Shown piece after piece: positions 61,465-64,000 of a DNA stretch of 64,000 nucleotides (the first letter of the stretch is position 1; every line of letters begins with the position of its first letter). The stretch is from positions 392,847 through 456,846 of the forward strand of contig NZ_JAOVZN010000002.1 in assembly GCF_025717045.1 (NCBI RefSeq), read 5' to 3'. Both the position numbers and the translations under genes were made by a program. The notes below the pieces were generated by a model. The model was not told the DNA's origin. It made no database searches and saw only the letters and a list, made by a program, of their open reading frames with translations. This DNA comes from Flavobacterium sp. SH_e (GTDB lineage Bacteria > Bacteroidota > Bacteroidia > Flavobacteriales > Flavobacteriaceae).

Positions 61465-63411
61465 TTAAACTGTAAATACTTTTAATGTCTTTTTTATTTC
61501 TTCGTCTACAATCGCAGCAAATTCTTCGATTGAAACTGTAATATTACCTTTTCCTTCTTGTCCGTGACGGCGAATAGAAATAGTACCATTTTTCTCTTCT
61601 TCCTCACCAACGATAAGCATAAATGGGATTTTCTGCATTTCTGCATCTCTAATTTTCTTACCGATAGTTTCATTTCGGTTGTCAATTAGGGCGCGAATTT
61701 CGTGATTTTCTAGCAAATCTAAAACTTTTTTAGCATAATTTTCGTATTTCTCGCTCAAAGACAAGATAATAGCTTGTTCAGGCATTAGCCAAAGTGGGAA
61801 ATTTCCTGCCGTGTGCTCTAATAAAATTGCTATAAAACGTTCCATAGATCCAAAAGGAGCTCTGTGAATCATAACAGGGCGATGTAATTCATTATCAGCG
61901 CCTTTGTATGTCAATTCAAAACGCTCAGGTAAATTATAATCTACCTGGATAGTTCCTAACTGCCATTGTCTTCCCAAAGCATCTTTTACCATGAAATCAA
62001 GTTTCGGACCATAAAACGCTGCTTCACCATATTCTACAACAGTATTAAGACCTTTATCTTTTGCTGCGTTGATGATGGCGTTTTCAGCTTTTTCCCAGTT
62101 TTCATCAGTACCAATATATTTGTCTCTGTTTTCTTGATCTCTTAACGAAATTTGAGCTGTAAAGTTTTCAAAACCTAAAGAACCAAATACATACAATACA
62201 AGGTCAATTACTTTTTTAAACTCCTCATCCAATTGTTCTGGAGTACAGAAAATATGCGCATCATCCTGAGTAAAACCTCTAACACGAGTTAAACCGTGCA
62301 ATTCACCAGATTGCTCATATCTATAAACAGTACCAAATTCAGCATAACGCTTAGGCAAATCTTTATATGACCAAGGTCTTACATTGTAAATCTCACAGTG
62401 GTGAGGGCAGTTCATTGGTTTTAATAAGAACTCTTCACCTTCTGCTGGAGTGTGAATTGGTTGGAAACTATCTGCACCATATTTAGCATAGTGACCAGAA
62501 GTTACATATAATTCTTTCTGACCAATATGTGGACTAACAACTTGCTCGTAGCCAGCTTTCTTTTGAGCTCTTTTCAAAAATTGCTCTAAACGCTCTCTCA
62601 ATGCAGCTCCTTTTGGTAACCATAAAGGTAAACCTTGACCCACTTTTTGAGAAAAAGCAAATAATTCAAGCTCTTTTCCAAGTTTACGGTGATCACGACG
62701 TTTAGCTTCCTCAAGAAGTTCAAGATATTCAGTTAAATCTTTTTGTTTTGGAAAAGAAGTTCCGTAAACACGAGTTAACTGTTTGTTTTTCTCATCACCT
62801 CTCCAGTAAGCACCAGCAACACTCATGATTTTTACAGCTTTGATAATTCCAGTGTTCGGAATATGTCCACCGCGGCATAAATCAGTAAAAGTAGAATGGT
62901 CGCAGAAAGTAATAGTTCCGTCTTCAAGATTTGAAATCAATTCAGTTTTGTAAACGTTATCTTTATACATTTCTAAAGCTTCTGCTTTAGTCACTGGACG
63001 CATTTTAAAATCAAACTTTCCTCTTGCGATTTCAAGAATTCGGTCTTCGATTTTTTTAAAATCAGCTTCAGAAATTTTCTGGTCTTCAAAATCAACGTCA
63101 TAATAAAACCCATTAGCAATTGCAGGCCCAAGAGTCAATTTAATTCCAGGGTACAATTCCTCAAGAGCTTGAGCCATTACGTGCGAAGTCGAATGCCAGA
63201 AAGCTTTTTTACCTTCAGCATCATTCCAAGTATATAATATAAGATTACCGTCGGTCGTTAATGGAGTCTCGGTTTCAATAGTTGTACCATTAAAAGATGC
63301 AGAAATAACATTTCTTGCAAAACCTTCGCTAATGTTTTTAGCGACCTCCATTGGAGTTACGCCCGAAGCGAACTCTCTAATTGACCCATCGGGTAAAGTA
63401 ATCTTGATCAT
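61465..63411 (-). CDS. thrS: Threonyl-tRNA synthetase
   Basis: The 648-residue enzyme has the TGS domain ([20 protein letters not shown]), the editing domain ([30 protein letters not shown]), the class II catalytic core ([63 protein letters not shown]) and the anticodon domain. It leads the operon with infC, rpmI and rplT. Confidence 0.97.
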   Translation of the reverse strand: MIKITLPDGSIREFASGVTPMEVAKNISEGFARNVISASFNGTTIETETPLTTDGNLILYTWNDAEGKKAFWHSTSHVMAQALEELYPGIKLTLGPAIANGFYYDVDFEDQKISEADFKKIEDRILEIARGKFDFKMRPVTKAEALEMYKDNVYKTELISNLEDGTITFCDHSTFTDLCRGGHIPNTGIIKAVKIMSVAGAYWRGDEKNKQLTRVYGTSFPKQKDLTEYLELLEEAKRRDHRKLGKELELFAFSQKVGQGLPLWLPKGAALRERLEQFLKRAQKKAGYEQVVSPHIGQKELYVTSGHYAKYGADSFQPIHTPAEGEEFLLKPMNCPHHCEIYNVRPWSYKDLPKRYAEFGTVYRYEQSGELHGLTRVRGFTQDDAHIFCTPEQLDEEFKKVIDLVLYVFGSLGFENFTAQISLRDQENRDKYIGTDENWEKAENAIINAAKDKGLNTVVEYGEAAFYGPKLDFMVKDALGRQWQLGTIQVDYNLPERFELTYKGADNELHRPVMIHRAPFGSMERFIAILLEHTAGNFPLWLMPEQAIILSLSEKYENYAKKVLDLLENHEIRALIDNRNETIGKKIRDAEMQKIPFMLIVGEEEEKNGTISIRRHGQEGKGNITVSIEEFAAIVDEEIKKTLKVFTV

Positions 63412-63431
63412 TGTTTATAATTTTGTGAATG

Positions 63432-63462
63432 CAAATATACATGATTACAAAAATACATACAA
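63432..63462 (-). promoter_or_regulatory. Promoter of the thrS operon
   Basis: On the minus strand TTG (63462-63460), a 20-base spacer and TATATTTG (63439-63432) match the Bacteroidota -33/-7 consensus, 21 bases before the ATG. No T-box is needed or seen in this short leader. Confidence 0.7.
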
Positions 63463-63540
63463 TATATATGTAGAAGTTTACTCTATTATATATAAGTATA
63501 GTTTTATTGTGCTGTCATATGAGAGAAAGTCCCATTTGTG

Positions 63541-63577
63541 ACCCGACAGGTTTTCAAAACCTGTCGGGTTTTATTTT
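63541..63577. terminator. Strong hairpin, ACCCGACAGGTTTT type
   Basis: A 14-bp perfect stem (ACCCGACAGGTTTT against AAAACCTGTCGGGT) with a one-base formal loop is followed by a T-rich run. It may be a terminator for a transcript from the left or a repetitive intergenic palindrome. The 63578-64000 stretch has no convincing gene apart from the structured repeat below. Confidence 0.65.
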
Positions 63578-63679
63578 TTATACATATATAAGGAGAAAAC
63601 CCTGGCTGCATGCTGAGCGCAGTGAAGCGCATCCAGTTTTGTAATTTGTAATTTAAAAGATTGGGATTTCGGTAATAAT

Positions 63680-63765
63680 TAGGAGCTATTTCCCGCTATG
63701 CGCTGCAATCTTTTCGGGCCGAACCCCGGCCCAAAAAGGATTTCCGCTCCTATCGGGGCTATGGA
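63680..63765 (+). repeat. Structured repeat AGGAGCTATTTCCCGCT ... ATCGGGGCT
   Basis: The stretch has a fixed left word (AGGAGCTATTTCCCGCT), a central hairpin (CTTTTCGGGCCG facing CCGGCCCAAAAAGG) and a right word (TTTCCGCTCCTATCGGGGCT). GAGC and CCCG on the left can pair with CGGGGCT on the right. I recall the outer words, with variable hairpins, in many flavobacterial genomes, so it may be a dispersed structured element or RNA. GC content is clearly above its surroundings. Confidence 0.55.
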
Positions 63766-64000
63766 TGCGGTTTCAGAAGAGTCAATTCGGGAAAAAGAAG
63801 ATTTCGGAAGCATGAAAAACGGCTTGAAAAAGGCGGTAAAGATTGAGAATCCATTAAAAATGGATATCAGAAAGTCTGATAAAATAAGAAAATGCCAAAC
63901 ATATTAAGAAAAACCCCACATCGATCAAAAAATATCCAGAATGTAAACCTGCCGTTATGAGACAGTTAAGAAAAATAGCGAAAAAAGAATGGAAATAGTT

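Noticed and set aside
63535..63547. TTTGTGACCCGAC match to the tRNA-Lys 3' end as a second attachment site
   Set aside because: The match is 13 bp and overlaps a palindrome that explains the ACCCGAC part; no other tRNA-like sequence follows.
63698..63907. Open frame of 69 codons near the right end
   Set aside because: It begins inside the structured repeat, is rich in Lys and Glu from A-rich DNA and shows no family features.
1..64000. CRISPR array or cas genes
   Set aside because: No regularly spaced direct repeats and no cas-like protein were found; the repeats present are hairpins or tRNA-related.

Overview
The window is AT-rich chromosomal DNA from a member of the Bacteroidota, most likely a Flavobacterium or close relative. 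The supporting signs are the Bacteroidota promoter motif TAnnTTTG upstream of many genes, A-rich leaders instead of Shine-Dalgarno sites, SusD-era style lipoproteins, a T9SS sorting domain, CotH/LTD proteins, a split transketolase, and many long intergenic hairpins. There is no rRNA, CRISPR array, prophage or recognisable integrase gene.

Region by region. (1) 0-0.7 kb: an IS200-like/RAYT transposase with palindromic ends. (2) 0.7-7.5 kb: a cobalamin salvage locus: a BluB-CobT fusion, CobU and a Cys-rich protein on the minus strand, and the uptake system btuF-btuC-btuD on the plus strand. A 611-bp element (28-bp perfect inverted repeats around a GxxExxY gene) sits between btuC and btuD. (3) 7.5-22 kb: housekeeping and envelope genes (trmL, an RsuA/RluE-type pseudouridine synthase, SDR, MepB, an ECF sigma factor with a co-transcribed anti-sigma/barrel protein, PrcB-like lipoprotein, rmuC, thioesterase, VOC, YceI, epimerase, TetR plus ABC1 kinase). 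Two gene-less relatives of the GxxExxY element lie at 16.64-16.94 kb. (4) 22.5-28.3 kb: a light-response cluster read leftwards: a CarH-like B12-binding MerR regulator, crtI, crtB, crtZ, an SRPBCC protein and a photolyase. The regulator needs B12, and the same window carries B12 salvage genes. (5) 28.4-31.2 kb: a secreted CotH protein and a TPR protein.

(6) 31.35-35.5 kb is the accessory spot. Three identical tRNA-Lys(UUU) genes and one tRNA-Leu(GAG) bracket about 3.9 kb. This holds a lipoprotein gene and two consecutive ~1.2-1.3 kb units, each with a single orphan gene and bounded by repeats that look like tRNA 3' ends followed by a terminator. One orphan resembles EF-G domain IV standing alone. 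This array of single-gene units with no integrase is one of the two most interesting structures here; the GxxExxY element family is the other.

(7) 35.6-47.2 kb: core genes (aroK, a PyrR-like enzyme, S4 protein, FKBP-like lipoprotein, split transketolase, tgt without its usual zinc cysteines, LptF/G, EamA, accA, dnaB). (8) 47.3-50 kb: a compact four-gene sensory module (small soluble protein, multi-pass membrane protein, histidine kinase, NarL-type regulator). (9) 50.3-59 kb: a secreted protein, an EEP nuclease-fold protein, and three tandem TPR histidine-kinase paralogues with one response regulator. The last two paralogues have degraded kinase boxes. (10) 59-63.4 kb: Crp/Fnr and AhpD-like genes, then the conserved thrS-infC-rpmI-rplT operon, in which infC starts at an AUA codon. 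(11) 63.5-64 kb: a terminator-like hairpin and a structured repeat, with no convincing gene.
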